Below are positions 53,845-62,045 of a stretch of 62,987 nucleotides of DNA, piece by piece. This DNA comes from CAZXTR01 sp964643615 (lineage in GTDB: Bacteria > Pseudomonadota > Alphaproteobacteria > CAAHEQ01 > UBA3637). The stretch is from contig CAZXTR010000003.1 of assembly GCA_964643615.1 (NCBI GenBank), positions 1-62,987 of the forward strand, given 5' to 3'. The notes under the pieces were generated by a model. The model did no database searches and was not told the origin of the DNA. It saw nothing but the letters and a program-made list of their open reading frames with translations. Within the stretch, counting starts at the first letter, position 1; each line of letters begins with the position of its first letter. Both the position numbers and the translations under genes were made by a program.

Positions 53845-54795
53845 TTATCTTTCCTCCCCTTTTTTATAGGACAAAGTATTGGATATGGTTATGGTCTTTC
53901 GTCGCTTTGCCACCCCATCTATATTTGTTGTTTTTTCTTTTTTTGGTTCTGCAAAATTGGTGTAAATGACTCCTTGATATTTTTTATAATCTGTTTTTTT
54001 GTAACGAAGATTGAGCTCATCTAAATCAATAACTTTGCTGTGTGAGGATAAATCTTTTTGTGAAGCGACGCTTTTATTTTTTTTGGGAGCTTCTTTTTGG
54101 GATTCGTTTTTAAGTTCTTCTTTAAGGTTGTTTTTTAGTTTTCGAGTCTTAAACATGTTTCTGATGGAGTTGATTGCAATAGTTGCAGTTACTAGAGGCA
54201 CAGTGGCAAGTAAAGCTGTTGGTAAAATTGCCATTGTCCCTCCAGCTAAAACACCTCCGGCGAGAACACTTGGGATAATCCCAATTGCTGAAAAAACCCC
54301 CAAACGTTTTGTTTTTTCTTTAGATAAAACAATGTTATTTGCTAGATTTTCTTTTTTTGATAAGGCGGTTAAGGCAATTTTTTTCTCTATTTTGGGCATA
54401 AAAGGTTCTTCGTTTTTGGAGCGGAGTTTATCAAAATTTGTAATCATTTTTTCACGTTCTTGCAATGAAGCCTGTGCTATGCGATGGGCTTTTTCAGCCC
54501 TACGATAATCAACTGTATAACGTTTAGTTGCCCAAGCAAAAAAAACGGCACTTCCCACTAATGCTAATCCTAATCCAACAGGGGGAACGAAGGCAAGGGA
54601 TGCACAAGCTATTGATGCGCCAAGCATTGTGTCTGTTTTTAAATTCCATTTCTTTTTTTCGAATTGAGCTATTTCTTCTTTCCGTTTTGCATTATCAAAA
54701 TCGGCTACAAATTCCTTAATATCTATCGCGTCTGCCTGTTCCTTTGAAGAGTGAGACGAATGGTTAGATTTTTTTAATGTATCGGTTAGTGTCAT
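53845..54795 (-). CDS. Unknown protein with two hydrophobic lobes
   Basis: 316 residues, not recognised. A Ser/His-rich polar N-terminus precedes a hydrophobic hairpin (about 58-85, Ala/Gly/Pro-rich). A Lys-rich helical stretch and a second larger hydrophobic region (about 166-205, with GGVLAGGTMAILP) follow. The C-terminus is highly charged. There is no signal peptide. AAGAGGAG lies 6 bases before the ATG at 54795, so the 8-codon upstream extension is rejected. Bilobed hydrophobic hairpins occur in host-membrane-inserted effectors, but this is only a resemblance. Confidence 0.65.
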   Translation of the reverse strand: MTLTDTLKKSNHSSHSSKEQADAIDIKEFVADFDNAKRKEEIAQFEKKKWNLKTDTMLGASIACASLAFVPPVGLGLALVGSAVFFAWATKRYTVDYRRAEKAHRIAQASLQEREKMITNFDKLRSKNEEPFMPKIEKKIALTALSKKENLANNIVLSKEKTKRLGVFSAIGIIPSVLAGGVLAGGTMAILPTALLATVPLVTATIAINSIRNMFKTRKLKNNLKEELKNESQKEAPKKNKSVASQKDLSSHSKVIDLDELNLRYKKTDYKKYQGVIYTNFAEPKKEKTTNIDGVAKRRKTITISNTLSYKKGEER

Positions 54796-54936
54796 ATTTG
54801 CTCCTCTTAATTTTTTCATACTACCGCACCTTATACTAATATATCATAAAATAAGCATAAGAGCTACAATATTTTATAAAACCCTAATAATGATTTTATT
54901 GCATTTTTTGTATTTGAGTGTTTCTTTAAAAAAAAC

Positions 54937-54965
54937 TTGCCTTTTTATTTTATTGGGTGTATAAA
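54937..54965 (+). promoter_or_regulatory. tRNA-Arg promoter
   Basis: TTGCCT (54937-54942), 17-bp spacer, TATAAA (54960-54965), 12 bases before the mature tRNA 5' end. Confidence 0.65.
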
Positions 54966-54977
54966 CTCCCCTCATGA

Positions 54978-55054
54978 GCGCCCATGGCTCAACTGGATAG
55001 AGCATCTGACTACGGATCAGAAGGTTGTGGGTTCGAATCCTGCTGGGCGCACCA
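54978..55054 (+). tRNA. tRNA-Arg (anticodon ACG)
   Basis: 77 nt cloverleaf. The acceptor stem GCGCCCA pairs with TGGGCGC, followed by discriminator A and an encoded CCA. The anticodon loop CTACGGA between TCTGA and TCAGA gives ACG at 55012-55014, expected to be modified to ICG and read CGU, CGC and CGA. The T loop GTTCGAATC is standard. Confidence 0.97.
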
Positions 55055-55060
55055 AAATAA

Positions 55061-55092
55061 AAGTCCTACATTTAGTTTGTGGGGCTTTTTTT
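55061..55092 (+). terminator. Intrinsic terminator of tRNA-Arg
   Basis: AAGTCCTACA (55061-55070) pairs with TGTGGGGCTT (55078-55087), including two G-U pairs, with a 7-base loop and a seven-T tract ending at 55092. Confidence 0.8.
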
Positions 55093-55223
55093 ATGTCCTA
55101 TAAGGATGTAAGATTTTTTAAAAACAAATACCATATATAGGTATATAGAAGTAAAATACACCATTTTTTATTACGTTAATGTGCAATACACGTACAGCAT
55201 TAACTGGTTGATCAAATAACACT

Positions 55224-55400
55224 TTAACGTGTTCCTCTTTCACAATTATGGTGTTCGCAAATCAGGCAACCCATAACAGAAAGTCCTTTTTTTCTTGATA
55301 CAGCAAAAGGGCATACTTTTTTTTGTTCGTTTTCATTTTGATGTACATCTTTTATATTCTTGTTGGTGTTAAAATTCGATTCTTTAGGATCTTGTTGCAT
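55224..55400 (-). CDS. Small Cys-rich protein (58 aa), unknown
   Basis: A 58-codon frame with AAAGGA 7 bases before its ATG. The first half is Asn/Lys/Gln-rich and polar. The second half holds four cysteines in the pattern C30-x14-C45-x2-C48-x4-C53, including MGCLICEHHNC, which suggests a small metal-binding fold. The spacing does not match the YacG zinc finger, which often lies near maf. Just upstream are two intrinsic terminators and a strong promoter, so its expression may depend on read-through. Confidence 0.5.
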   Translation of the reverse strand: MQQDPKESNFNTNKNIKDVHQNENEQKKVCPFAVSRKKGLSVMGCLICEHHNCERGTR

Positions 55401-55427
55401 GGTTTTTCCTTTTGTTGAGATTGGATA

Positions 55428-55454
55428 TAAAAAAGCTCCTCTAAAGGGGGAGCT
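55428..55454 (-). terminator. Second tandem intrinsic terminator
   Basis: On the minus strand, AGCTCCCCC-TTT-AGAGGAGCT forms a 9-bp stem (two G-U pairs) followed by a T-tract. It ends about 28 bases before the start codon of the 58-residue gene. Confidence 0.75.
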
Positions 55455-55471
55455 ACTAGAGTGTGCAGTTT

Positions 55472-55502
55472 AAAAAAAATCCTCAATGAAAAAACATTGA
55501 GG
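55472..55502 (-). terminator. First tandem intrinsic terminator
   Basis: On the minus strand, CCTCAATG-TTTTTT-CATTGAGG forms a perfect 8-bp stem followed, after one A, by eight Ts (plus-strand A-run 55472-55479). Confidence 0.88.
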
Positions 55503-55578
55503 ACGAATCGAAAGGCAGAGAGTTTTTGTTTGTATTTTATACATCGCCGCAACCTAATCACTTCACACCTTCCTTGAA
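55472..55578 (-). ncRNA. Candidate small RNA or transcription attenuator leader
   Basis: A good promoter just downstream of maf would start a transcript near 55578 that ends at the first terminator, about 107 nt. The RNA contains AAGGAAGG followed by overlapping short reading frames, including a 24-codon frame starting MYKIQTKTLC that runs into the terminator. I do not recognise a known riboswitch, 6S, SRP or tmRNA signature. It could be a free sRNA or a leader controlling the 58-residue Cys-rich gene. Confidence 0.5.
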
Positions 55579-55584
55579 AGAGAC

Positions 55585-55612
55585 ATTTTACACGAATGAA
55601 AAATATTGTCAA
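55585..55612 (-). promoter_or_regulatory. Sigma-70 promoter of the candidate small RNA
   Basis: On the minus strand, TTGACA (55612-55607), 16-bp spacer, TAAAAT (55590-55585). It begins 8 bases after the maf stop codon. Confidence 0.7.
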
Positions 55613-55619
55613 GAAAAAA

Positions 55620-56231
55620 TTAATATTGAACTATTTTTTTTAAATCTTGTGCAATTTCGTAAATAGGTAATCCGACAATGTTTGGATAAGACCCTTGTGT
55701 TTTTTTGACAAAGGCAGATAGTTTTCCCTCTATCGAATAGCCCGCAACATTTTTCCATTCTCCAGAACGAATTAATATGTCAATTTCGCAAGATGTTAGT
55801 TTTTTCATAAAAACAACGCTTTTAACAACTCGATTGATGATGTGTCTATGTGAATCAATAATGCAATATCCTGTCAATACATAATGAGGAGCTTTAGATA
55901 AAAGCATCAAATTATTTTTTGCTTCCTTTTCATTTTTTGCTTTTCGAATAATATGTCCTTTCGCCACGATGATGGTATCAGCCGATAAAATGCAAATGTA
56001 GGGATGTCTTTTTGCAACGCATAAAGCTTTTTGTAATGCAATGCGTAACACGTAATGACGAGGGGTTTCTTTTTTTTGTTCTGATTCATCAATATTTGCA
56101 GGAACAATCATTGATGGTGTTAATCCTGCATTTTTTAACAATCTTAATCGGTGGGGAGATGCTGACGCTAAAATAAAAGGTTTCGTCAAGATGTTATAAG
56201 TATGAGATGATTCGTTTTGAAATGATTGCAT
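55620..56231 (-). CDS. maf: Maf-family nucleotide pyrophosphatase
   Basis: House-cleaning pyrophosphatase for non-canonical or methylated nucleoside triphosphates. The N-terminal motif ILASASPHRLRLL, the catalytic LSADTIIV and C-terminal SYPNIVGLPIYE are present. 203 residues is typical, apart from about 17 extra N-terminal residues before FILAS; the true start could be downstream. Its upstream neighbour is the terminal six-gene operon after an 85-bp gap. Confidence 0.93.
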   Translation of the reverse strand: MQSFQNESSHTYNILTKPFILASASPHRLRLLKNAGLTPSMIVPANIDESEQKKETPRHYVLRIALQKALCVAKRHPYICILSADTIIVAKGHIIRKAKNEKEAKNNLMLLSKAPHYVLTGYCIIDSHRHIINRVVKSVVFMKKLTSCEIDILIRSGEWKNVAGYSIEGKLSAFVKKTQGSYPNIVGLPIYEIAQDLKKIVQY

Positions 56232-56316
56232 TTTTTCCCTTTGTTACAGATTAATGTAGTTTACGAGAAAATCCTATGCAATGAAAGAAATATCTTATGG
56301 TGCAAATAAAAAATAC

Positions 56317-57612
56317 TTATCGTGAATGAGTATCGCGTTTTATTGGTATGTTTCCTTTTGGATGATTTGCAACGACTAGGTGGGGTAAAATGCTGTCAAC
56401 AAGTGACCATTCAAATTGGCGTGTTTTTTCGTTTAATTCGACTTCATAAATATTGCCATTTGAAGTAATGACCGTATGTTTATCTCGCCCAAATTTATTG
56501 GGAGGAAAGTCGTCTTGTGGAATGTTGTTTTTTTTACAAGTAGCGACCCAATTGCCAACCATTGAAGGAAAATACATTTCTGTTGAGCAAGGTAAAAATT
56601 TTGGTGGCCTTTTTTCTGGGTGAATCGAAAAATCGGCGACCGAGAAGAAAGGGCTAGCTCTTCGGTCAATAGGGACACTGTTGAAAATATTGATGGACTT
56701 TTGAATGCAGTGTTGATTCAATTGCATGTTTTCACCTGGTAAATCAATATAGGATAATTTGATCGTGCATGTTTCTGCGATTTTTGCAAAAGCAATTTTT
56801 TGGGCGGAAGTTAATATTCCTTTTGTTTTAAAAATAAGAGGAATAGAAATATTACATTTTTCGTAAAAATCAAGATCTATCTTTTTCCATAAATCACCGG
56901 CATCTGCCCCGATAATTTTATCACGGTACGATAAAGGGTCCGAATTTGCAAAAGGAGTAGGTTTTTTTTCTTTTATATAAGCAAGGTGGTAAAATTTTAA
57001 AACAAGCGGATAGGGCATGTGTGTGACTGGAGGAGTTGCTCCGTATCCACAATGCGCACAGTTATTATAACATCCTGACGTAACAGAAAAGTTAATGTAT
57101 TTATATCGGTTAAAAAAATCATCAGGGATGGATTTGATATTGATGAACAAGTCTAAATCAAGTAAAAATTTGTTAGACGCATAAAATGCACATTCAATAT
57201 CTTTTGTGGAAGGTTTTTTTACCTTTTTTAACTGTTCAAGTAATTCCATTCCTTTGGGTGACAGTAAATTATATGTTTCTTTTTTTGTATCTCCCTTGTC
57301 GGGCATAGGAACAGGGCATGACTGATAGCCTTTTAAAATACTTTTCGCCCTAGATAAATAAAAAGCGTCAATTCGTTGTTGTTTGTCTTGCGTGGATAAT
57401 CCTTGGGATAACAGTGTGTTGATTTCCAACGGAATGCTTCTGGTTATGTACCAAGGTAATGATTCTGTATGATTTTCGATAGTGTCTAGAATGGTTGGAG
57501 AAAAAATGCCATATAACACATAATCAGCTAAATTGTCATTGACTTTTGAAGGGTTGTCTTTCTCTCCAAAGGCTATTTTAGGCAAAAAAGGTATTCTTTG
57601 AAAGAAAATCAC
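56317..57612 (-). CDS. Radical SAM-like protein with long N-terminal extension
   Basis: 431 residues. The cluster motif C181-x3-C185-x2-C188 (TSGCYNNCAHCGYG) is preceded by a beta strand (YINFSV), exactly as in radical SAM enzymes, and followed by SDPLSYRD and a strand/helix series. The first 170 residues are helical and match nothing I know. Five further cysteines follow or precede the motif, but no clear auxiliary cluster is visible. The start is GTG with GAGAGG 7 bases upstream. It is the last gene of the operon. The substrate is unknown; peptide, nucleic acid or cofactor modification are all possible. Confidence 0.7.
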   Translation of the reverse strand: MIFFQRIPFLPKIAFGEKDNPSKVNDNLADYVLYGIFSPTILDTIENHTESLPWYITRSIPLEINTLLSQGLSTQDKQQRIDAFYLSRAKSILKGYQSCPVPMPDKGDTKKETYNLLSPKGMELLEQLKKVKKPSTKDIECAFYASNKFLLDLDLFINIKSIPDDFFNRYKYINFSVTSGCYNNCAHCGYGATPPVTHMPYPLVLKFYHLAYIKEKKPTPFANSDPLSYRDKIIGADAGDLWKKIDLDFYEKCNISIPLIFKTKGILTSAQKIAFAKIAETCTIKLSYIDLPGENMQLNQHCIQKSINIFNSVPIDRRASPFFSVADFSIHPEKRPPKFLPCSTEMYFPSMVGNWVATCKKNNIPQDDFPPNKFGRDKHTVITSNGNIYEVELNEKTRQFEWSLVDSILPHLVVANHPKGNIPIKRDTHSR

Positions 57613-57674
57613 GCTTATCCTCTCTTAAAAAGAAGAAAAGTATAGCATAAATAGACAAAATAATCAATAAAATT

Positions 57675-58226
57675 CTAGCGAGGGGGAATGTTAATTTGTG
57701 CAATTTGTCCTGGACGGATAATGGCTCCCCCATATTCAATATTCCCCAATTCAATAGTATATTCAGGAACTCCTGTAATGCGAGCTGCGTCCTTGTAAAA
57801 ATCTCGTCCAACCCTATCTACACGTGTTGCATTCATAATATATAAAATGCACCCACTTGTCCGTTCAGCAATGCCACAACGTTGACGCTTCGTATTCTTA
57901 AGTTCATCATTTGTAACAACTCCTGTCAATCCCATTTGTGTAGAGATTTTTGTGCTTTCGCCCATAAAAATCTTACCGAACAACAAGCCGCAGATAAATA
58001 TTGCTATAAAAATGATAAACACCATTTTCGTTTGTAAAAGAGTAGGCGACAAATTTAATTCATCAACGATTGTTCCTTTATATGGACTTTTCTCCTCAGA
58101 CAAACTATTTTGTTTTGTTGAGATCCCTTTTTGTTCGGGCCTATAAACAGGCATTGCTTTAGGTTTCGGAATATGTCGAGGAGGAATGGGCGCTTTAAAA
58201 CCTGACGAATCCATATTTTCTGTCAT
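57675..58226 (-). CDS. Bitopic inner-membrane protein with periplasmic C-domain, unknown
   Basis: 183 residues. A Pro-rich cytosolic N-terminus (PIPPRHIPKPKAMPVYRP) precedes one membrane helix (about 67-86). The periplasmic domain has two cysteines (C117, C126) likely to form a disulfide, plus YIMNATRVDRVGRDFYKDAARITG and IIRPGQIAQINIP. The layout resembles small inner-membrane partners of secretin or type IV secretion outer complexes, but no family is recognised. It lies 1 bp after the lipoprotein stop codon. Confidence 0.65.
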   Translation of the reverse strand: MTENMDSSGFKAPIPPRHIPKPKAMPVYRPEQKGISTKQNSLSEEKSPYKGTIVDELNLSPTLLQTKMVFIIFIAIFICGLLFGKIFMGESTKISTQMGLTGVVTNDELKNTKRQRCGIAERTSGCILYIMNATRVDRVGRDFYKDAARITGVPEYTIELGNIEYGGAIIRPGQIAQINIPPR

Positions 58227-58227
58227 A

Positions 58228-59571
58228 TTAATTTTTAACCTCGCGCAATTTTAGAACTCTAGGCTTCATATTTAGCAAATATTCAACCCCTTCTTGTGGA
58301 TTATTAAGCGCTGATGCTGGAATGCCGATAATGTTCAAATCGTCATCGATGGTATAGAAAGAATAAAAAGACGTTATTTCTCCGTTATTCGAATCTAAGG
58401 CAATATGAGATTCAATTCTATCAGGCGAATGAACGCTACTTTGCAACAATAAGGATAAATCTTTTTCAGGCGTTTGTTCTAGAGAGCATTGCCTAATATC
58501 AAAACGAACTTTCCAGCCACTAGGCATAACAGCGACTCCTTTTGATACCTGTTTCAATTGTGCAAATGCCCGCAAATTCTTAACAAGAGATACTTGGTTG
58601 CGTTGGTAATCGGTAATAATTAAACGCCCCGTTAATCCATTGACAGACATATTAATTTTTTTTACACCAAAAGTTTGCACAATATCTTGCCAGTTTAAAG
58701 TTTTCCACTTTTGATGAGGTATAACTTGATAAACGGTGATATCGAACATCAACAATTGAGGATCTGTTTTTAGATAATCAATTAATCGAGTAATTGTATT
58801 TTCTTGTGGCTTTGTAATACGAAAATAAATTTCATTTTTCCCCCAATCCGGTTGCAACTGTGTAATATCTGCCCCGCGCAAGGCATCAAGTACTGCGTAC
58901 ATACCGACGGTTCCACCTGGAACAGTTAATGAAAATTTTGCCCATCTGGATAGATAAAGTTTCTTTTTTTCTGCACTGTATCGAGTGTAAACTTCTGTTG
59001 CATTGGCTAATTCATCTACGACAGCCGATAATTCCCCTCGTATTTCCTGAGCCGAAACTTCTGGGAACAAGCCATCATCTGAATAAATTTTAATGTTTGC
59101 TTCGGCAAGCAATGCTTGTAATGCAACATCCAAAGGCTGTTCCGAAAAAGTATAACCATTGACCTCGTAACGCGGAAGTTCGTCGTTTTTTTCTGTGCGT
59201 AAAAGTGTAAAATCCGATTTATTATAGGGAATGTCTGAAATGATTTCACTTGTTTGCTTTGGAATATAGCATCTGGCAGGTTTTTCAATATTTACTGTAT
59301 TCGCAGTTGTTGCCTTTTGGGGCAATGCAGCCACATCTTGCCCCGTTTTTAATTGTTGATTAATTTGACGTTGATTTTGAACGTATTCTTTAGGAGTGTC
59401 AAGTTTTGGAGAAAAAGTTTTATCTTCAATAATAATGGGGACGACAACTGCGCTGTTGATGTCCGTTGTACAAAAAGGCTTTTTATTTTGCTGACAAGAA
59501 ATCAAACCCAAACTCATCAAACAAAGACAAGCTGTCGTTAAAATGGATGATCTTTTTTCTTTTATGTGCAT
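58228..59571 (-). CDS. Lipoprotein with secretin N-domain-like region
   Basis: 447 residues with signal peptide and lipobox LISC (Cys26). Residues about 145-215 resemble an STN/N0 domain of secretins and TonB-dependent receptors (FSEQPLDVALQALLAEANIK, then IRGELSAVVDELANATEV). A second alpha/beta unit (N1-like, about 235-300) follows. The C-terminus is beta-rich but too short for a full secretin channel. PilN/DotD-type lipoproteins are the nearest analogy. The start overlaps the upstream stop by one base (TAATG). Confidence 0.65.
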   Translation of the reverse strand: MHIKEKRSSILTTACLCLMSLGLISCQQNKKPFCTTDINSAVVVPIIIEDKTFSPKLDTPKEYVQNQRQINQQLKTGQDVAALPQKATTANTVNIEKPARCYIPKQTSEIISDIPYNKSDFTLLRTEKNDELPRYEVNGYTFSEQPLDVALQALLAEANIKIYSDDGLFPEVSAQEIRGELSAVVDELANATEVYTRYSAEKKKLYLSRWAKFSLTVPGGTVGMYAVLDALRGADITQLQPDWGKNEIYFRITKPQENTITRLIDYLKTDPQLLMFDITVYQVIPHQKWKTLNWQDIVQTFGVKKINMSVNGLTGRLIITDYQRNQVSLVKNLRAFAQLKQVSKGVAVMPSGWKVRFDIRQCSLEQTPEKDLSLLLQSSVHSPDRIESHIALDSNNGEITSFYSFYTIDDDLNIIGIPASALNNPQEGVEYLLNMKPRVLKLREVKN

Positions 59572-61118
59572 TACTTTTGTCCTTTTTCTTGCTCTTTTTG
59601 ATTATCAACAGGTGAAGACGCATTCTCTTGAGAATATTCTTTATCAAACTCTTCATTTGTTACAGGGATGGAAGCTTCTTCCTGCTCTTTGTCTTTGTTA
59701 TATGGATTGTCCATTAATTCAAAACCATCAGGAGCAGGTCCAAAATATTCTTTCTTTTTACTATCATCCATTTGGCCCAAAAGCGTACGTGCTTGTTCTG
59801 CATTTATTTCTTCTTGCTTCTCGAAGAAGGGAGCAAGCTCTGTGGTTAAAGCGTCCAATAACTTGTTCAGACCTTGGCGCCCTTCGGGTAATTGCATTTC
59901 AATGACTTCATCTAAAAGAGGATTGTTTAACATTGTTTGAATAGTATATTTTAATGAAGACATTAAATCTATAACGAATCCATAATGTGGATATGCACCC
60001 AATTCTATGTTTTCGTGGACACAACGTGCGCCGACCCAAGCAATGACTTGGTCGTACAAATTTTTTTCTTTTAAAAAATTTTTAATGTCCAAATTGAGCT
60101 CAATAGCATTTGATGATTCTTTGAGCATTTCTGTTGTCGGTGTTGTCTCAATAGAAAGGTCTTCGATAGTTTCTTGCATATCTTCAACGATTTCAACTGA
60201 TTCTTCTGGACCTTGTTCGGATTCTTCTAATGTAGCATCTTCGGGTGGGAAAACAACATCTCCTTCCTCTTCAACTTTAGCATCTAAAGAATTTTCAGGT
60301 ATCGTCTCTTTTTCAGTTCCATCGGTAGATGCTGGTTGTACAAGGGATAAATCTTCATTTTTTTGTGGTGTGATAACTTCTGTCTTATCTCTAGAGGTAG
60401 AGGGAGGAACGTTTTCAACAGGTGCATTGTTAACTTGATCTGAGGGAATATCTTCTTGCGTATAGGTTTCTTCTTGTTCAGAGTTCTCTAATGGAACATC
60501 AGCTGTTCCTTCTTTTGAATTTCCTTCGTTTTCAACTTCGTCTACAACAAAAGAATCGGATGATGATATAGCGTCCGATTCTATTGGTTGAGTGTCGGAA
60601 GTTTGACTCATATCTTGAACATTATCAGTTAAGGGGGATGTCGTTTGTTGTACAGGATTTTCCGTGTCTTGGTTTTGTTCATTTTCAGCATTTTGCTCGT
60701 CGTCTGGCTGCTGTAGCGAAACTTGTGAAGGGGTAAGCATTTCTCCGTGTGCTTTTTTAAGTTTATCGATCAAAGCGTTTCCTTCTTGCCCAAATAAAGC
60801 AAGCCAATACTCTAAAGTTGGGATGCGCTCAGTAAGTATTTCTGGGTTAACGGTGGCAATATTCGCCAAATATTGTTGTGCTTCTTCCCAAGCGGCCAAA
60901 GCTCCAAAGTAATGAATAGCATGATTAGCCTTTTCTTCTAACACTTTGTGTTTTTCTGGGGGAATGTCTTTACTTTCCTCCAATGCAGAGGGTAAGGAAG
61001 AAATCCATTCTTCTCCCCACAACGTAGACGCCGTATCAACAACAGGTTGAAGAGTTTTTTGGTCAAACGCATAAGCCGATAACGCTGTTATAACAGAAGT
61101 CAAGTCGATCCGATCCAT
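59571..61118 (-). CDS. Acidic protein with long disordered centre, unknown
   Basis: 515 residues. A helical N-domain (about 1-120, with EEAQQYLANIATVNPEIL) and a helical C-domain (about 340-450) are separated by roughly 210 residues rich in Glu, Asp, Ser, Thr, Gln and Pro, clearly disordered. There is no signal peptide or membrane segment. The N-domain loosely resembles part of the neighbouring 281-residue protein (EYNANILTEATPEIL). It may be a cytosolic scaffold or substrate receptor for the membrane proteins encoded next. Not recognised. Confidence 0.65.
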   Translation of the reverse strand: MDRIDLTSVITALSAYAFDQKTLQPVVDTASTLWGEEWISSLPSALEESKDIPPEKHKVLEEKANHAIHYFGALAAWEEAQQYLANIATVNPEILTERIPTLEYWLALFGQEGNALIDKLKKAHGEMLTPSQVSLQQPDDEQNAENEQNQDTENPVQQTTSPLTDNVQDMSQTSDTQPIESDAISSSDSFVVDEVENEGNSKEGTADVPLENSEQEETYTQEDIPSDQVNNAPVENVPPSTSRDKTEVITPQKNEDLSLVQPASTDGTEKETIPENSLDAKVEEEGDVVFPPEDATLEESEQGPEESVEIVEDMQETIEDLSIETTPTTEMLKESSNAIELNLDIKNFLKEKNLYDQVIAWVGARCVHENIELGAYPHYGFVIDLMSSLKYTIQTMLNNPLLDEVIEMQLPEGRQGLNKLLDALTTELAPFFEKQEEINAEQARTLLGQMDDSKKKEYFGPAPDGFELMDNPYNKDKEQEEASIPVTNEEFDKEYSQENASSPVDNQKEQEKGQK

Positions 61119-61179
61119 TTTTTACCTCTTTTAAATAATACTTCTAACAAAGTATAAGGTGTGGTTGGTTAATGATTGT

Positions 61180-62025
61180 TTAAAATTGTTCATCTTCATT
61201 ACTTTCTTCAATGACGTGAATGGGGTGATTTGAAAAAATTTTTCTTTTTTTCTTTTTTTTCTTTTGTGATGCAAAAACAAAAGGAGGGGATTGTTTTTTT
61301 TCTTGTTCATTTGGGGGGATTGTTTTATCTCCGTTGTAAATTGAAGATAATATGTCTATATTCCTATTTTGCAGGGCGGTAATTTTGTTTAAAGCTTCTT
61401 GCAAAGATTCTTGAGTTCGTGAAACATTTGAATTGACCTCAACATATTTCAAAGCTTCAACAATGTTTTGGTTTTGGGCTTCTAACAAAGCTAAACTTTC
61501 GTCTTTTAATATCTTCATTGAATCCGAATTCAAAGCTGTGGAATTTATTGATTCGTTTTTTTCTTCTATTAATAGGTGCGGGGCTAGTGGCATGGCTGAA
61601 ACAGTGGGTGTTTTTGACGAAGAAGGTGTAACTATTTGGGTTGATGAAGACCCTACAGAAGCTGGCATTCCAAATGCGGAAGCTCCAAAAGTTTCCCACA
61701 AAGGAGAAAGTTGTTCGGCCTCTGGTAATTTGAGAGTGTCTTCTTGCAATCCTTCTTCTTGGGAGTGGTCTTCCAGATCCTTGTTCTCAATAAAATTAAT
61801 ATATTCTCGAATTTCTTCTCCGCATGGCAAAGCCCTTAAAGCAATCAAAATTTCTGGTGTTGCTTCGGTTAAGATATTTGCATTATATTCTTTGACAGCA
61901 TCTTCGCCTAAAACGGACAATTGTCGATAAATGTTAATTAATCGTTGAGCCACGACTTTTGGATCCTCTTCGCTTTTATCGTGACTTTCAAGAAAATCTC
62001 TTTTCCAATTTTTGATATCAGCCAT
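61180..62025 (-). CDS. Unknown soluble protein with Lys-rich tail
   Basis: 281 residues. The N-terminal helical domain (about 1-85) is followed by an acidic then Ser/Pro-rich linker (SSSTQIVTPSSSKTPTVSAMPL), a long coiled coil (about 170-235) and a basic patch of consecutive lysines (QKKKKKKRK) before an acidic end. Not recognised. It sits 20 bp after the XRE regulator and 61 bp before the 515-residue gene. Confidence 0.6.
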   Translation of the reverse strand: MADIKNWKRDFLESHDKSEEDPKVVAQRLINIYRQLSVLGEDAVKEYNANILTEATPEILIALRALPCGEEIREYINFIENKDLEDHSQEEGLQEDTLKLPEAEQLSPLWETFGASAFGMPASVGSSSTQIVTPSSSKTPTVSAMPLAPHLLIEEKNESINSTALNSDSMKILKDESLALLEAQNQNIVEALKYVEVNSNVSRTQESLQEALNKITALQNRNIDILSSIYNGDKTIPPNEQEKKQSPPFVFASQKKKKKKRKIFSNHPIHVIEESNEDEQF

Positions 62026-62045
62026 TTTTTAACACCTTTTTTCTT

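Noticed and set aside
55224..55400. YacG DNA-gyrase inhibitor
   Set aside because: Position near maf and length fit, but the cysteine spacing (C-x14-C-x2-C-x4-C) does not match the YacG C-x2-C-x15-C-x3-C pattern and the RPFCS text is absent.
55352..55612. 86-codon minus-strand frame after maf
   Set aside because: It starts within the TTGACA box, reads through both intrinsic terminators and has no ribosome site.
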